Positions 18,112-27,590 are shown, counted from the first letter of the stretch. The stretch: DNA of 64,000 nucleotides from Streptomyces longwoodensis (GCF_001514125.1 NZ_KQ948550.1:310001-374000); one strand, 5' to 3'. The notes: generated from the letters alone by a model not told the origin. Program-made: numbers and translations.

Positions 18112-19373
18112 CAGTTGGTCCTCCAGACCGCGACACGCCAGCGCGACAGCCAGCCCCACACCAGACCCGCGAGGAAACCGATCAGCACCAGCGCGCCGAG
18201 CAGCCACCAGCCGCGGCCGAGCCCGAACGACGCCACGTCGTCGGCCTGCGACGGGCCGTCGACCACGTCCACGGTGAGCTCGACCGGCATGCCGGGCGTG
18301 GTCTTCACCCCGGAGGCGGCCGAGAAGGAGTTGGTCACCAGCAGGCACACCGTCTCGGCCGGCGCGTCCTCCTCGTCGGAGTCGGCCTTCGGGTAGCGCA
18401 GGCCCGTCGAGATCACGTCGGTACGGCCGCCGCCGGCCGCCTCGCCGCGCACGATCTCCCGGCCGTGCGTGGTGAACGCCCGTACCAGCAGCCCGTAGTC
18501 GGGGTTCATGGTGCGGTCCGCCGCCACGCTCACCGAGGCGCGCAGCTCCTTGCCCGGGTCGACGTCGACCCGGTACCAGCGCTGCTGCCCGAACTCCTCG
18601 CGGTCCGTGTACAGGCCCGACTTCAGCGTCGGCGCCTTCGGGCAGGAGGAGCCGCCCTCGGTGGCCACCGGGGTGACCACCGGGTCGGCCGCGCGGTCCA
18701 CCAACTGGTTGACCTTGTCGGTGAGGTCGTCGGTGTGCTCGACGGAGGTGTAGGTGCCGCCGGTCGCCTCCGCGATGCAGCTGAGCTGCGCCCGCATCTT
18801 GGTGTTGGGCACCAGGCCGAGGGTGTCGATGGTCAGGCCGATGCCCTTGGCGGCTATCTCGCGGGCCACCTCGCACGGGTCGAGCGGGGCGCAGGTGTCC
18901 TCGCCGTCGCTGATCAGGACGATGCGCTTGGAGCCCTCGCCGCCCTCGAGGTCGTCGGCGGCCTTGAGCAGCGCCGGGCCGATCGGCGTCCAGCCGGTGG
19001 GCGACAGGGTCGCCACGGCGGACTTGGCCTCGGTGCGGTCCAGCGGTCCCACCGGGTAGAGCTGCGCGGTGTCCTTGCAGCCCGTCTTGCGGTCGTCGCC
19101 GGGGTAGGTGGCGCCCAGGGTGCGGATGCCGAGCTGCACCTCCTCGGGCGTGGCGTCCAGCACCTCGTTGAACGCCTGCTTGGCCGCGGCCATCCGCGTC
19201 CCGCCGTCCATGTCCTTGGTGCGCATCGAGCCGCTCACGTCGAGGACGAGGTCGACCTTCGGCGCCAGGGCGGTGGTCTCGTCGGCGACCGCCCCGGCCG
19301 GGAACGCGATCCCGGACGCGAGCGCGGCGAGCAGGGCGCAGACGCCCGCCGCCAGCCGTTGTGTTCTGATCAT
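18111..19373 (-). CDS. Secreted von Willebrand factor A domain protein
   Basis: 420 residues. A signal peptide covers residues 1-30. The VWA domain follows with an intact metal-ion-dependent adhesion site: DVSGS at 45-49, the Thr in SPTGWTPIGPALL, and SDGEDTC. After about residue 235 comes a beta-rich domain, and near the end one membrane helix (WWLLGALVLIGFLAGLVWGW) and a basic cytoplasmic tail. It is an extracellular, membrane-anchored binding protein of unknown ligand. It is coupled to the 269-residue partner by a TGATG overlap. No chelatase ATPase is nearby, which argues against a MoxR/VWA system. Confidence 0.92.
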   Translation of the reverse strand: MIRTQRLAAGVCALLAALASGIAFPAGAVADETTALAPKVDLVLDVSGSMRTKDMDGGTRMAAAKQAFNEVLDATPEEVQLGIRTLGATYPGDDRKTGCKDTAQLYPVGPLDRTEAKSAVATLSPTGWTPIGPALLKAADDLEGGEGSKRIVLISDGEDTCAPLDPCEVAREIAAKGIGLTIDTLGLVPNTKMRAQLSCIAEATGGTYTSVEHTDDLTDKVNQLVDRAADPVVTPVATEGGSSCPKAPTLKSGLYTDREEFGQQRWYRVDVDPGKELRASVSVAADRTMNPDYGLLVRAFTTHGREIVRGEAAGGGRTDVISTGLRYPKADSDEEDAPAETVCLLVTNSFSAASGVKTTPGMPVELTVDVVDGPSQADDVASFGLGRGWWLLGALVLIGFLAGLVWGWLSRWRVAVWRTN

Positions 19374-19475
19374 CGGCGGATCTTATTGATCGAAGGTGTC
19401 CGGCTTCAAAACGGGGTCAGAAGCCGGGCGTATCGCACCCGTTGTGCCGTGCGGCCGGGGTGGCGCCCACCCCCG

Positions 19476-20993
19476 TCATCCGGCCAACGGGTTCGGCACC
19501 TCGGCCCACCGGTCCCCGCCCCCGCCCGTCGACAGCCGCATCAGCGTCAACGCCTTGACCGGCAACGGCTCTTCGCGCAGCGCCGTCAGGTCCGGCGTGC
19601 GCGGCAGGTGCCGTACGGCGGTCGCCAGGGCCTCGGCCAGCGCCGGCCGGCTGCCGGCCGTGCCCGCCAGGGCGCCGCCGACCAGCGAGCCGAACAGCTT
19701 GCGGCGCAGGGCGGTCGGGTCGTCGGTGAGGATCCGGTCGGGCAGCTCCGGCAGGGGCACGCCGTGCCGGGCCAGCCGCGCCGGGCTCACCCGGATGTCG
19801 GCCAGGTCGCGGTAGACCAGCCGCAGCGGGGCGCCGGACGGCCCCAGCACCACCAGCAGGTTCTGCCCGTGCGCCTCCAGCGCCACGCCCGTCTCCAGCA
19901 GCCGCAGACCCACCGTCAGCGCCAGTCGGGCGAACGCCGCCGACCAGGCCGCCGAGCGCGGCAGGCCGGTGAGCGGGAGCGCGGCCACCGGCACCACGCG
20001 CTCACCGGGCCCCGCGTACGCGTCCGGCGCCTCGCGCAGCAACGCCGCCAGGTCGGGGGAGCCGGCCGTGGCCGCACCCAGCGTGCGGGTGACGTGCAGC
20101 AGGCCGTCCGTGCGCGCGGCCAGGGCCTCGCCGAACGCCGACAGCGTCGCCGCGCCGGTCACCGAGGCGACCGACAGATCCCGCACCGACGAGGTCAGCC
20201 GGGCGCTCAGCGCGGTCTTGACGTGCGGCCCGTCCGGCAGCGCCAGCGTGCGCAGGGACATCAACGGCCGCGCGGCCGGGCCCCGGTCGCAGGCCCGCTT
20301 GAGCACGTGGTCCGCCTGCCACGGGTGCACCGGCACCAACAGCCGCCCGCCGTCCCGCAGTTCGTCCGGCCACGCGCCCGACACCAGGCACTCGGCCTCG
20401 GGCACGGGCACCATCCCCAGCCGGACCACGGGCCGGTGCTCGGGCCCGTACGCGAACTGCTCGGCCACCGAGAAGCCGGGCCGGGAGCGGCAGTTCGGGT
20501 GGTACGGGTGCCCGTCGACCACCCGCTGCTCCCATTCCCAGTCGTGCCGCGGCCACCCGGACGGGTCCGGCTCCCCCGAGGACGGCTCCTGCGCGGCCCG
20601 GGACAGCGCCATCGACGCGACGCTGTGCCCCAGCTCGGCCGCGAAGCCCGTCCCGCGCGGCACCCCGAGCGCCGCCGTCAACCGCGCGGGGTCGTCGTAC
20701 ACCGTCCCGGCGAGGCGTACGGCGGTGACGTGGGCGTCGGTCGCGAACGGGTCGGGGGGCGGGCCCTCCAGGAGGCGCCCGTCGGCGAGGCGCAGCGCGA
20801 GCCCGTCCCGGCCCGGGGTGCGACCGGTGATCCAGGGCAGCGGCTCATGGGCCAGCGCCCGCCACAGACGGGTCAGCACGGCGGCCCGCGCGCCCGGCAG
20901 CTCGGCCGCGTACCGGGGGCCGAGGGCGGGGCGCAGGGCGGCCAGCTCGGCGGCGACCTCGGCCTCGGCGGTGGGGGGACGGTGCACGGTCAT
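19476..20993 (-). CDS. IucA/IucC-family siderophore synthetase (A)
   Basis: 505 residues of the NRPS-independent siderophore synthetase family, which condenses a carboxylic acid with an amine or hydroxamate using ATP. Signatures are GHPYHPNCRSRPGFS, HPWQADHVLK, the ATP-binding KTALSARLTSSVRDLS and the C-terminal EAHGQNLLVVLG with FGSLVGGALAGT. It diverges from a paralogue 77 bases away. No decarboxylase, acyltransferase or exporter lies next to them, and I see no iron box in the gap. It may work with its neighbour on the two ends of one symmetric substrate. The product is unknown. Confidence 0.93.
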   Translation of the reverse strand: MTVHRPPTAEAEVAAELAALRPALGPRYAAELPGARAAVLTRLWRALAHEPLPWITGRTPGRDGLALRLADGRLLEGPPPDPFATDAHVTAVRLAGTVYDDPARLTAALGVPRGTGFAAELGHSVASMALSRAAQEPSSGEPDPSGWPRHDWEWEQRVVDGHPYHPNCRSRPGFSVAEQFAYGPEHRPVVRLGMVPVPEAECLVSGAWPDELRDGGRLLVPVHPWQADHVLKRACDRGPAARPLMSLRTLALPDGPHVKTALSARLTSSVRDLSVASVTGAATLSAFGEALAARTDGLLHVTRTLGAATAGSPDLAALLREAPDAYAGPGERVVPVAALPLTGLPRSAAWSAAFARLALTVGLRLLETGVALEAHGQNLLVVLGPSGAPLRLVYRDLADIRVSPARLARHGVPLPELPDRILTDDPTALRRKLFGSLVGGALAGTAGSRPALAEALATAVRHLPRTPDLTALREEPLPVKALTLMRLSTGGGGDRWAEVPNPLAG

Positions 20994-21070
20994 GCTCCTC
21001 GGGGTACGCGGACGGCGGGCCGTGACGACAGCGATACTGATCGTCCCGCCCGACGAACCGTAGAGAACGA

Positions 21071-22639
21071 GTGGAACGCGTGGACGTCAACCCCCCACCC
21101 GCCGACGTGGCGCACCCGCAGGACCCGGCCGCCACGGCCGTCCCGGCCGAAGCGGACACGGCCGACACGGCCGACGCGTACGCGGCCGCGCCGCTGCTGA
21201 ACTGCCTGCTGCGGGAGGTCGCCGAGCCGCTGCGGCAGGAGGGCGGACGACAGGTGCACCGGCTGCCCAGCGGCCGGCTGCTGCGCGTGCGCGGCACCCG
21301 GCGGCCGGTGCTGCCCGAGGTCCGCACGGGCGGCGCCTGGCACCGCCTCGGCCACCCGGAGCTGGTCAAACTGGTCGCGGAGGAGCTGCGCGGGCACACC
21401 GGCCTGTCCAACCACGAGCTGCCGGCCGAGATGCTCGACAGCCGCGCGGCGGTGGCGGCCCTGCTCGCCGCCCGCGCGCGCACCGCCCCGCCCGACGACC
21501 CCTACCTGCGCTCCGAGCAGTGCCTGCTGACCGGCCACCCGTACCACCCGGCGCCCAAGGCGCGCGGCGGCGGCCCGGCCGGCGCGTGGCTGCCGTACGC
21601 GCCCGAGGCGTACGCCCGCTTCCCGCTGGTCCTGCTGGGCGTGCGGGAGGACCAGGTCGTCGAGGAGGGCGACACCCGCGCCCTCGACGCGCTCGGCTCC
21701 GCCCCGCCCGGCTACCGGCTGCTGCCCGCCCACCCCTGGCAGCTCGACCTGGTGGGCCGCGACCTGGAGCCCGCCTTCGCCGACGGGCGCCTGGTCCGGC
21801 TGGGCGGGACGGACTTCCCGGTCCGGCCGACGGCCGCGATCCGCACGGTGTACGCCCCCGAGCGGGACCTGTTCCTGAAGTTCAGCCTCGACGTGCGCAT
21901 CACCAACGACATCCGCCGCCTGTGGCGCCACGACCTGCGCAGACTGCGCCGCACGGACGAGGCGGTGAGGAGCGCGTTCGCGACGACGGACACCGGGCAG
22001 GCTGCGCCCGGGCCCGCCGCCTGGCTCAGCGACCGCGGCCACCGCACCGCCGCCTTCGCCTTCGAGGAGCTCGCCGTGCTGGTCCGCGACGGCTTCGGCG
22101 GGCACCTCCTGCCCGGCACCACGCCGCTGCTCGCGGCGGGCCTGGTCGAGGGCTTCCCGGGCAGCCCGCTCGCGGCCACGCACGACCCCGCGGGCTGGTG
22201 GGCGGCGTACCTGGCGGCCGTGGTGCCGCCCGTGCTGGCCGCCTTCGCCGGACACGGCGTCGTCCTGGAGGCCCACCTGCAGAACACCCTCGTCGCCGTC
22301 GATGCCCACGGCGTCCCGGCGCAGGCCCTGTTCCGGGACGCCGAGGGCGTCAAACTGCTGCCCGAGGTGACCCGCGCGGTGGGCTGGGAGCGACTGGTGT
22401 ACTGCCTGGTCGTCAACCACCTCTGGGAGGTCGCGGCGGCCCTCGCCGAGCACCACCCGGGCCTGGACCCCTGGCCGGCCGTCCGCCGCGAGCTGGCCCG
22501 CGCGGACCTCCCCGAGGCCACCGCCCTGCTGACCGCGCCGACCCTGCCCGGCAAGACGAACCTGCTGCTGCGCTGGACGGCGGCCGACGGCGCGGCGGCC
22601 CGCTACCTGCCCCTGCCGAACCCGCTGGCCCGCGGATGA
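21071..22639 (+). CDS. IucA/IucC-family siderophore synthetase (B)
   Basis: 522 residues, same family as the divergent gene but distinct in sequence. It has TGHPYHPAPKARGGG, HPWQLDLVGR, FLKFSLDVRITNDIRR (ATP-binding region, where A has KTALSARLTSS) and EAHLQNTLVAVDAHG with QALFRDAEGVKLLPE. The sequence KARGG and a KFSLDVRITN loop suggest a different subtype from A, so the pair may act on different carboxylates. Start GTG or ATG at 21071 is preceded by GAGAACGAG. Remnants of a diaminobutyrate aminotransferase and an N-hydroxylase lie 40 kb away (62135-63552). Confidence 0.93.
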   Translation: MERVDVNPPPADVAHPQDPAATAVPAEADTADTADAYAAAPLLNCLLREVAEPLRQEGGRQVHRLPSGRLLRVRGTRRPVLPEVRTGGAWHRLGHPELVKLVAEELRGHTGLSNHELPAEMLDSRAAVAALLAARARTAPPDDPYLRSEQCLLTGHPYHPAPKARGGGPAGAWLPYAPEAYARFPLVLLGVREDQVVEEGDTRALDALGSAPPGYRLLPAHPWQLDLVGRDLEPAFADGRLVRLGGTDFPVRPTAAIRTVYAPERDLFLKFSLDVRITNDIRRLWRHDLRRLRRTDEAVRSAFATTDTGQAAPGPAAWLSDRGHRTAAFAFEELAVLVRDGFGGHLLPGTTPLLAAGLVEGFPGSPLAATHDPAGWWAAYLAAVVPPVLAAFAGHGVVLEAHLQNTLVAVDAHGVPAQALFRDAEGVKLLPEVTRAVGWERLVYCLVVNHLWEVAAALAEHHPGLDPWPAVRRELARADLPEATALLTAPTLPGKTNLLLRWTAADGAAARYLPLPNPLARG

Positions 22640-22659
22640 GCTGAACTACGCTGGTCGGT

Positions 22660-23565
22660 GTGCTGCGCGACGTGACTGCTGTTCGATACGTGACCCCGCT
22701 CCGGTCCGGCGGCTCCGTTCCCGGGGTCGTCGAGGCCGACGACGACGGCACGTACGTCGTGAAGTTCACCGGGTCCGCGCAGGGCCGCACGGCGCTCGTC
22801 GCCGAGGTGATCGTCGGGGAGCTGGCCCGGGCGCTGGGGCTGCGGGTGCCCGAGCTGGTCCTCGCCCGCTTCGACCCGGCGCTCGGGGCGCACGAGCCGC
22901 ACCAGGAGGTCCGTGACCTGCTGAACGCCAGCGCGGGCCTCAACCTGGGGATGGACTTCCTGCCCGGCGCCCGCGACTTCACCCCGGAGATCGCGCAGGT
23001 CTTCCCCGTGGACCCGCTGGAGGCCGGCCGGATCGTCTGGCTGGACGCGCTGACCGTCAACGTGGACCGTACGGTGCACAGCTCCAACCTGATGGTGTGG
23101 CCGACGCTCGGCACGGTCCCGCCGCGGCTGTGGCTGATCGACCACGGCGCGGCGCTGGTCTTCCACCACCGCTGGGACGTCTCGGCGCCGGAGAAGCGCT
23201 ACGACTTCCGCCACCACGCCCTCGGCCTGTACGGCCCCGACGTGCGCGCCGCCGACGCCGAGCTGGCGCCGAGGGTCACCGAGGAGCTGCTGCGGCGGGT
23301 CGTCGCCGAGGTCCCCGACGCGTGGCTCACCGCCTTCGCGACGCCCGACGAGGTCCGCGCGGCGTACGTGGGCTACCTCCACGCGCGCGTGCGGGCGTCG
23401 CAGCAGTGGCTGCCCACCGACTTCCCGAGCCCCGAGGAGCTGGCCGCCGAGAACGCCCGGCGCGCGGAGCGCAGCCGGCGGGGCCGTCCGGCGTGGCTCA
23501 AGCAGGTGCCCGACCTGCACGGCAAACCGCCCGCGGAACAGGACTGGTCGGTCCACCTGGGGTGA
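22660..23565 (+). CDS. HipA-like kinase family protein
   Basis: 301 residues of the HipA-like kinase family (PF20613 type). An N-terminal YVVKFTGSAQGRTALVAEVI contains the ATP-binding Lys. WLDALTVNVDRTVHSSNLMVW holds the catalytic Asp and Asn region, and PRLWLIDHGAALVFHH the metal-binding Asp. No HipB-like antitoxin is present. In many actinomycetes this gene is paired with a DUF3037 gene, which I do not find here. It follows synthetase B by 20 bases on the same strand. The substrate is unknown, and it should not be assumed to be a persistence toxin. Confidence 0.85.
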   Translation: MLRDVTAVRYVTPLRSGGSVPGVVEADDDGTYVVKFTGSAQGRTALVAEVIVGELARALGLRVPELVLARFDPALGAHEPHQEVRDLLNASAGLNLGMDFLPGARDFTPEIAQVFPVDPLEAGRIVWLDALTVNVDRTVHSSNLMVWPTLGTVPPRLWLIDHGAALVFHHRWDVSAPEKRYDFRHHALGLYGPDVRAADAELAPRVTEELLRRVVAEVPDAWLTAFATPDEVRAAYVGYLHARVRASQQWLPTDFPSPEELAAENARRAERSRRGRPAWLKQVPDLHGKPPAEQDWSVHLG

Positions 23566-23574
23566 TCGTGCGGG

Positions 23575-23619
23575 GGGGCGTGGGCCGGCGGGAGCGGTGC
23601 TCCCCGCGGCCCACGCCCC
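23575..23619. terminator. Bidirectional terminator between HipA-like gene and aceB
   Basis: GGGGCGTGGGCC pairs with GGCCCACGCCCC, with an inner stem of GCGGGAGC and GCTCCCCGC around GGT. It is one of the longest stems in the window and sits between convergent genes. Confidence 0.85.
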
Positions 23620-23628
23620 CTCGGGCGG

Positions 23629-25254
23629 TCAGCCCTTGAGCTGCTCGTAGGCGGGCAGCGTCAGGAAGTCCGCGTAGTCCTCGTCCAGGGCGACCTGGAG
23701 CAGCAGGTCGTGGGCCCGCTGCCAGTGCCCGGCCGCGAAGGCCTCCTCGCCGAGTTCGGCCCGGACGTTCGCCAGTTCCTCGGCGGCGACCTTGCGGGCC
23801 AGCTCCGGGGTGGCCTTCTCGCCGTTCTCGAACTGCACGCCCGCGTTGATCCACTGCCAGATCTGGGAGCGGGAGATCTCGGCGGTGGCCGCGTCCTCCA
23901 TCAGGTTGAAGATGGCGACCGCGCCCAGCCCGCGCAGCCAGGCCTCGATGTAGCGGATGCCGACCTGGACGGCGTTGACGAGACCGGCGTACGTGGGCTT
24001 CGCGTCGAGGGAGTCGACGGCGATCAGGTCGGCGGCCCCGACGTGGACGTCCTCGCGGAGGCGGTCCTTCTGGTGCGGCCGGTCGCCGAGCACCCGGTCG
24101 AAGGACTCCATGGCGATCGGCACCAGGTCGGGGTGGGCCACCCAGGAGCCGTCGAAACCGTCGTTCGCCTCGCGGTCCTTGTCGGCGCGGACCTTCTCGA
24201 AGGCGGTCCGGTTGACCTCGGGGTCCTTGCGGGAGGGGATGAACGCCGCCATGCCGCCGATGGCGTGCGCGCCGCGCTTGTGGCAGGTGCGCACGAGGAG
24301 TTCGGTGTAGGCCCGCATGAACGGGGCGGTCATCGTGACCGCGTTGCGGTCCGGCAGGACGAACTTCTCGCCGCCGTCACGGAAGTTCTTCACGATGGAG
24401 AACAGGTAGTCCCAGCGGCCGGCGTTCAGCCCGGAGGCGTGGTCGCGCAGTTCGTAGAGGATCTCCTCCATCTCGTACGCCGCCGTGATCGTCTCGATGA
24501 GGACCGTGGCGCGCACGGTGCCCTGCGGGACGCCGACGTGCTCCTGCGCGAAGACGAACACGTCGTTCCACAGGCGGGCCTCGAGGTGGGACTCGGTCTT
24601 CGGCAGGTAGAAGTACGGGCCCTTGCCGAGGTCGATCAGGCGCTGGGCGTTGTGGAAGAAGTACAGGCCGAAGTCGACGAGGGCGCCGGGCACCGGGCGG
24701 CCGTCGGCGTCGACGAGGTGGCGCTCGTCCAGGTGCCAGCCGCGCGGGCGCATGACGACGGTGGCGAGCTCGTCCTCGGCACGCAGGGCGTAGGACTTGC
24801 CGCTGCGCTCGTCGGTGAAGTCGATGCGGCGGGCGTAGGCGTCGATCAGGTTGAGCTGGCCCGTGACGACGTTCTCCCAGGTCGGCGCGGAGGCGTCCTC
24901 GAAGTCCGCGAGCCACACCTTCGCCCCGGAGTTCAGGGCGTTGACGGTCATCTTGCGGTCGGTGGGGCCGGTGATCTCCACGCGCCGGTCGTTCAGGGCG
25001 GCGGGGGCGGGGGCGACCCTCCAGGACTCGTCCGCGCGGATCGCGGCCGTCTCCGGGAGGAAGTCGAGCGTGCAGGTGCGGGCGATCTCGGCGCGGCGCT
25101 CGGCACGGCGGGCGAGGAGTTCGTCACGGCGCGGGGTGAACCGCCGGTGCAGCTCCGCCACGAAGGCGAGCGCCGCGTCGGTGAGGACCTCCTCCTGCCG
25201 GGGCAGGGGCTCGGCGTCGACGATGGCCAGCGGGGACGGCGCTGGTGCGGACAT
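23629..25254 (-). CDS. aceB: Malate synthase A
   Basis: 541 residues. It condenses glyoxylate with acetyl-CoA to malate. [17 protein letters not shown] near residue 260 is the family signature. [25 protein letters not shown] has the Mg-binding Glu, and [15 protein letters not shown] the later active-site loop. Length is standard for form A. It is set apart from isocitrate lyase but close to allR-allB-alc, so here it probably takes glyoxylate from ureides. The tandem AllR-type operator at 25337-25372 lies about 85 bases upstream of the start. Confidence 0.97.
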   Translation of the reverse strand: MSAPAPSPLAIVDAEPLPRQEEVLTDAALAFVAELHRRFTPRRDELLARRAERRAEIARTCTLDFLPETAAIRADESWRVAPAPAALNDRRVEITGPTDRKMTVNALNSGAKVWLADFEDASAPTWENVVTGQLNLIDAYARRIDFTDERSGKSYALRAEDELATVVMRPRGWHLDERHLVDADGRPVPGALVDFGLYFFHNAQRLIDLGKGPYFYLPKTESHLEARLWNDVFVFAQEHVGVPQGTVRATVLIETITAAYEMEEILYELRDHASGLNAGRWDYLFSIVKNFRDGGEKFVLPDRNAVTMTAPFMRAYTELLVRTCHKRGAHAIGGMAAFIPSRKDPEVNRTAFEKVRADKDREANDGFDGSWVAHPDLVPIAMESFDRVLGDRPHQKDRLREDVHVGAADLIAVDSLDAKPTYAGLVNAVQVGIRYIEAWLRGLGAVAIFNLMEDAATAEISRSQIWQWINAGVQFENGEKATPELARKVAAEELANVRAELGEEAFAAGHWQRAHDLLLQVALDEDYADFLTLPAYEQLKG

Positions 25255-25336
25255 GAGCTGTCACTTCCTTCAGCGGTGGCACCGGATGCCAAGAGGCACG
25301 AACGGGACAGAAGGCACCGGATGTGCGGACGGGTGC

Positions 25337-25390
25337 TTCTGAGCAGTGGATACTAGTTTCCTCATCGTGGAACTTCAATGGTTTGTTGAT
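25337..25390. promoter_or_regulatory. Tandem AllR-type operator plus second repeat before aceB
   Basis: TTCTGAGCAGTGGAT (25337-25351) and TTCCTCATCGTGGAA (25358-25372) are 21 bp apart centre to centre, as at four other promoters. Next to them TTCAAT-GGTTT-GTTGAT (25374-25390) fits the second motif seen before uraD and allB. Confidence 0.75.
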
Positions 25391-25438
25391 GTCGAGATTC
25401 TTCGGTTCGAGCCAAGGTGGCGCCCCGTGCCACCCCGT

Positions 25439-26077
25439 TCACTCAAGGTGGCGCAGGTCCTCGGCCGTGTCGATGTCGTGGGGCCGGGCGACGTCCCCGC
25501 ACTCGACGAGCGTGATCTCCCGCTCGTGTTCCCGCAGGTAGGCGCGCGCGCCGCGGTCACCCGTCGCCGCAGCCGCGACGCCCGCCCAGTGCTCCGACCC
25601 CAGCAGCACGGGATGGCCGCGGACACCGTCGTAGGCCGCCGACGCCAGTGACGTCCCGTCCCGGAGGGCGGCCAGCACCCGGGCCACCGCCTCGGGCCCG
25701 ATGCCCGGCTGGTCCACGAGCGAGACGAGGGTGGCCCGTGCGCCCGTCCCGGTGAGCGAGGCGAGCCCGGCCCGCAGCGAGGAGCCCATGCCCTGCTCCC
25801 AGTCCGGGTTGTCCACCAGGACGCACCCGTCGAGCGCCGCCCGCTCCCGTACGGCGTCGGCGCTCGCCCCGAGGACCACGTGCACGCGCGCGAGGCCGGC
25901 CGCGCGCAGGACGCCCACCGCGTGTTCCACCAGCGGACGGCCCCGGTGGACGAGCAGCGCCTTGGGCCGGCCGCCCAGCCGCCGCCCCCCGCCGGCCGCC
26001 AGGAGCAGCCCGACGACGGGCCCGGCCGTCCGCTCCGCCGGGCGGGCCGCGGTGTTGAGGTCTTCCGTACGCGTCAT
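25439..26077 (-). CDS. MobA-like NTP transferase (molybdenum cofactor type)
   Basis: 212 residues. GLLLAAGGGRRLGGRPKALL is the LAAGxGxRxGxxK nucleotide-binding motif. PLVEHAVGVLRAAG, LVDNPDWEQGMGSSLRAGL and VSLVDQPGIGPEAV follow the MocA/MobA fold order, with the metal-binding Asp in DQPG. Proteins of this type activate the cofactor of xanthine dehydrogenase-like enzymes, which fits a purine degradation region, but no xdh subunits lie in the window. It starts at an ATG at 26077. An alternative is a MobA-like protein with another small phosphate substrate. Confidence 0.85.
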   Translation of the reverse strand: MTRTEDLNTAARPAERTAGPVVGLLLAAGGGRRLGGRPKALLVHRGRPLVEHAVGVLRAAGLARVHVVLGASADAVRERAALDGCVLVDNPDWEQGMGSSLRAGLASLTGTGARATLVSLVDQPGIGPEAVARVLAALRDGTSLASAAYDGVRGHPVLLGSEHWAGVAAAATGDRGARAYLREHEREITLVECGDVARPHDIDTAEDLRHLE

Positions 26078-26314
26078 GGGTCCTGCATACCCGACCGCGG
26101 TGCCCGTCCGGGCGGGGCGGCTCCGGCGCGCGGCGCGCCGCGCTCACGCACGGCTGAATTTCCGTCCCCCCTGTGGCGTGGTGGGGCGCGGTGGCGTTTA
26201 CTGACCCGCGTCCCCACGGCGTCCGGCCACGGCCTGGGGGCGGCCGGGGCCTGTCGGACAGGCCCCGGGGGGACACGACGGACCGGCGCACGACGGCGTG
26301 CGAGGGGGGAAGCT

Positions 26315-26632
26315 GTGTTGCGGAGCTTGGGGCAGAGGCGGCCAGTGACCGGCAGCGAGGACGATCCCCGGGTGACGGGGCTGAGAACGGCGGTGTCCCG
26401 GCTGCGCCGCGAACTCGCGGCGCTCCCCGCCGAGTTCCCGGACCGCGCGATAGCCGAGGACGAACTCGCCGCCCTGGCCGCGATGGTGACCCACGGCGTG
26501 CCCGAGGTGCCCCGCCTGCGCGGCTCGCTGCTGCTGATCGCGGGCGCGATCGGCTCGGTCAGCGCCCTCGCGGGCGGCCTGTCGGACGTACGCCACGCGG
26601 TCGAACTGTTCGGCGAGCCGCCGCGGCGCTGA
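26315..26632 (+). CDS. DUF5955-type small protein
   Basis: 105 residues starting at a GTG with GAGGGGGGAAGC just upstream. The C-terminal LLLIAGAIGSVSALAGGLSD is a short hydrophobic glycine/alanine helix followed by VRHAVELFG, a pattern I associate with DUF5955 of Streptomyces. The helix is probably too weak and short for a true membrane anchor. The N-terminal half is predicted helical and charged (LRTAVSRLRRELAALPAEFP). The function is unknown. It converges on allR. Confidence 0.75.
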   Translation: MLRSLGQRRPVTGSEDDPRVTGLRTAVSRLRRELAALPAEFPDRAIAEDELAALAAMVTHGVPEVPRLRGSLLLIAGAIGSVSALAGGLSDVRHAVELFGEPPRR

Positions 26633-26756
26633 CGCGAACGGCCGCGCCGCCGGCGCCGGGCGCCGGGCCGCTGTGCTGTGTGACGCCGGCCCCCGCGCCG
26701 CTGACCCGAGCCCCGCCCCCGCTCACGCGTTCCGCCCGCCCCGCGCGATGCGCCCG

Positions 26757-26800
26757 CGGCCCGCCGTTCACCTCACGGGCGGCCCGCCGTTCACCTCACG
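26757..26800. repeat. 22-bp tandem duplication at the allR 3' end
   Basis: GCGGCCCGCCGTTCACCTCACG occurs twice in direct succession (26757-26778 and about 26779-26800). The right copy contains the allR stop codon, and the left copy is an extra, non-coding copy. It looks like a replication-slippage duplication. Confidence 0.7.
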
Positions 26801-27590
26801 CCTGGTTCTGGCTCACCAGCGCCGCGGACAGTTCCCCGGCGATCTGCTGGAGCACCGGGACGATCCGCTCCGTGGCGGTCTCGGTGACCCGGCCCGCCGG
26901 ACCCGAGATGGAGATGGCCGCCGCGGTGGGGGCGTCGGGGACCGGTACGGCCAGGCAGCGCACGCCGATCTCCTGCTCGTTGTCGTCGACCGCGTAGCCG
27001 GCCCGGCGGACCTCCTCCAGCGCCGCCAGGAAGCCCTCCGGCGTGGTGATGGTCTTCTCGGTCGCGGCCGGCATGCCCGTGCGGCCGAGCAGGGCGCGCA
27101 CCTCCGCGTCGGGGAAGTCCGCGAGCAGCGCCTTGCCGACGCCGGTGGAGTGCGGCAGGACGCGCCGGCCGACCTCGGTGAACATGCGCATCGAGTGCTT
27201 CGACGGCACCTGCGCCACGTACACGATCTCGTCGCCGTCGAGCAGCGCCATGTTGGCGGTCTCGCCGGTCTCCTCGACCAGCCGCGCCAGGTACGGCCGC
27301 GCCCAGGTGCCCAGCAGCCGGGACGCCGACTCTCCGAGCCGGATCAGTCGCGGCCCGAGCGCGTACCGCCGGTTGGCCTGCTGGCGGACGTAGCCGCACG
27401 CCACGAGGGTGCGCATCAGCCGGTGGATGGTCGGCAGGGGCAGCCCGCTGCTCGCGGACAGCTCGCTCAGCCCGACCTCGCCCCCCGCGTCGGCCATCCG
27501 CTCGAGCAGGTCGAAGGCGCGCTCGAGGGACTGCACGCCTCCGGCGGCGGACCTGGCGGAGTCGGTGGTGCTGGCGCTGGACGTCGGCAC
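26796..27590 (-). CDS. allR: IclR-family regulator of allantoin/glyoxylate genes
   Basis: 264 residues. The N-terminal winged helix (GGVQSLERAFDLLERMADAG, LSELSASSGLPLPTIHRLMR, residues ~18-62) precedes the IclR effector domain. ETANMALLDGDEIVYVAQ, HSTGVGKALLADFP and EIGVRCLAVPVPD are the ligand-pocket segments. It diverges from allantoinase, with two tandem operator pairs in the gap. This layout and the operators at five promoters match the AllR regulator known in S. coelicolor, whose ligands are allantoin-pathway intermediates. It is probably also autoregulated. Confidence 0.93.
   Translation of the reverse strand: MPTSSASTTDSARSAAGGVQSLERAFDLLERMADAGGEVGLSELSASSGLPLPTIHRLMRTLVACGYVRQQANRRYALGPRLIRLGESASRLLGTWARPYLARLVEETGETANMALLDGDEIVYVAQVPSKHSMRMFTEVGRRVLPHSTGVGKALLADFPDAEVRALLGRTGMPAATEKTITTPEGFLAALEEVRRAGYAVDDNEQEIGVRCLAVPVPDAPTAAAISISGPAGRVTETATERIVPVLQQIAGELSAALVSQNQA

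Noticed and set aside
20994..21070. Iron box (DmdR1/IdeR site) between the two IucA/IucC genes
   Set aside because: No TTAGGTTAGGCTCACCTAA-like sequence is present; the gap is only 77 bases with no recognisable palindrome.
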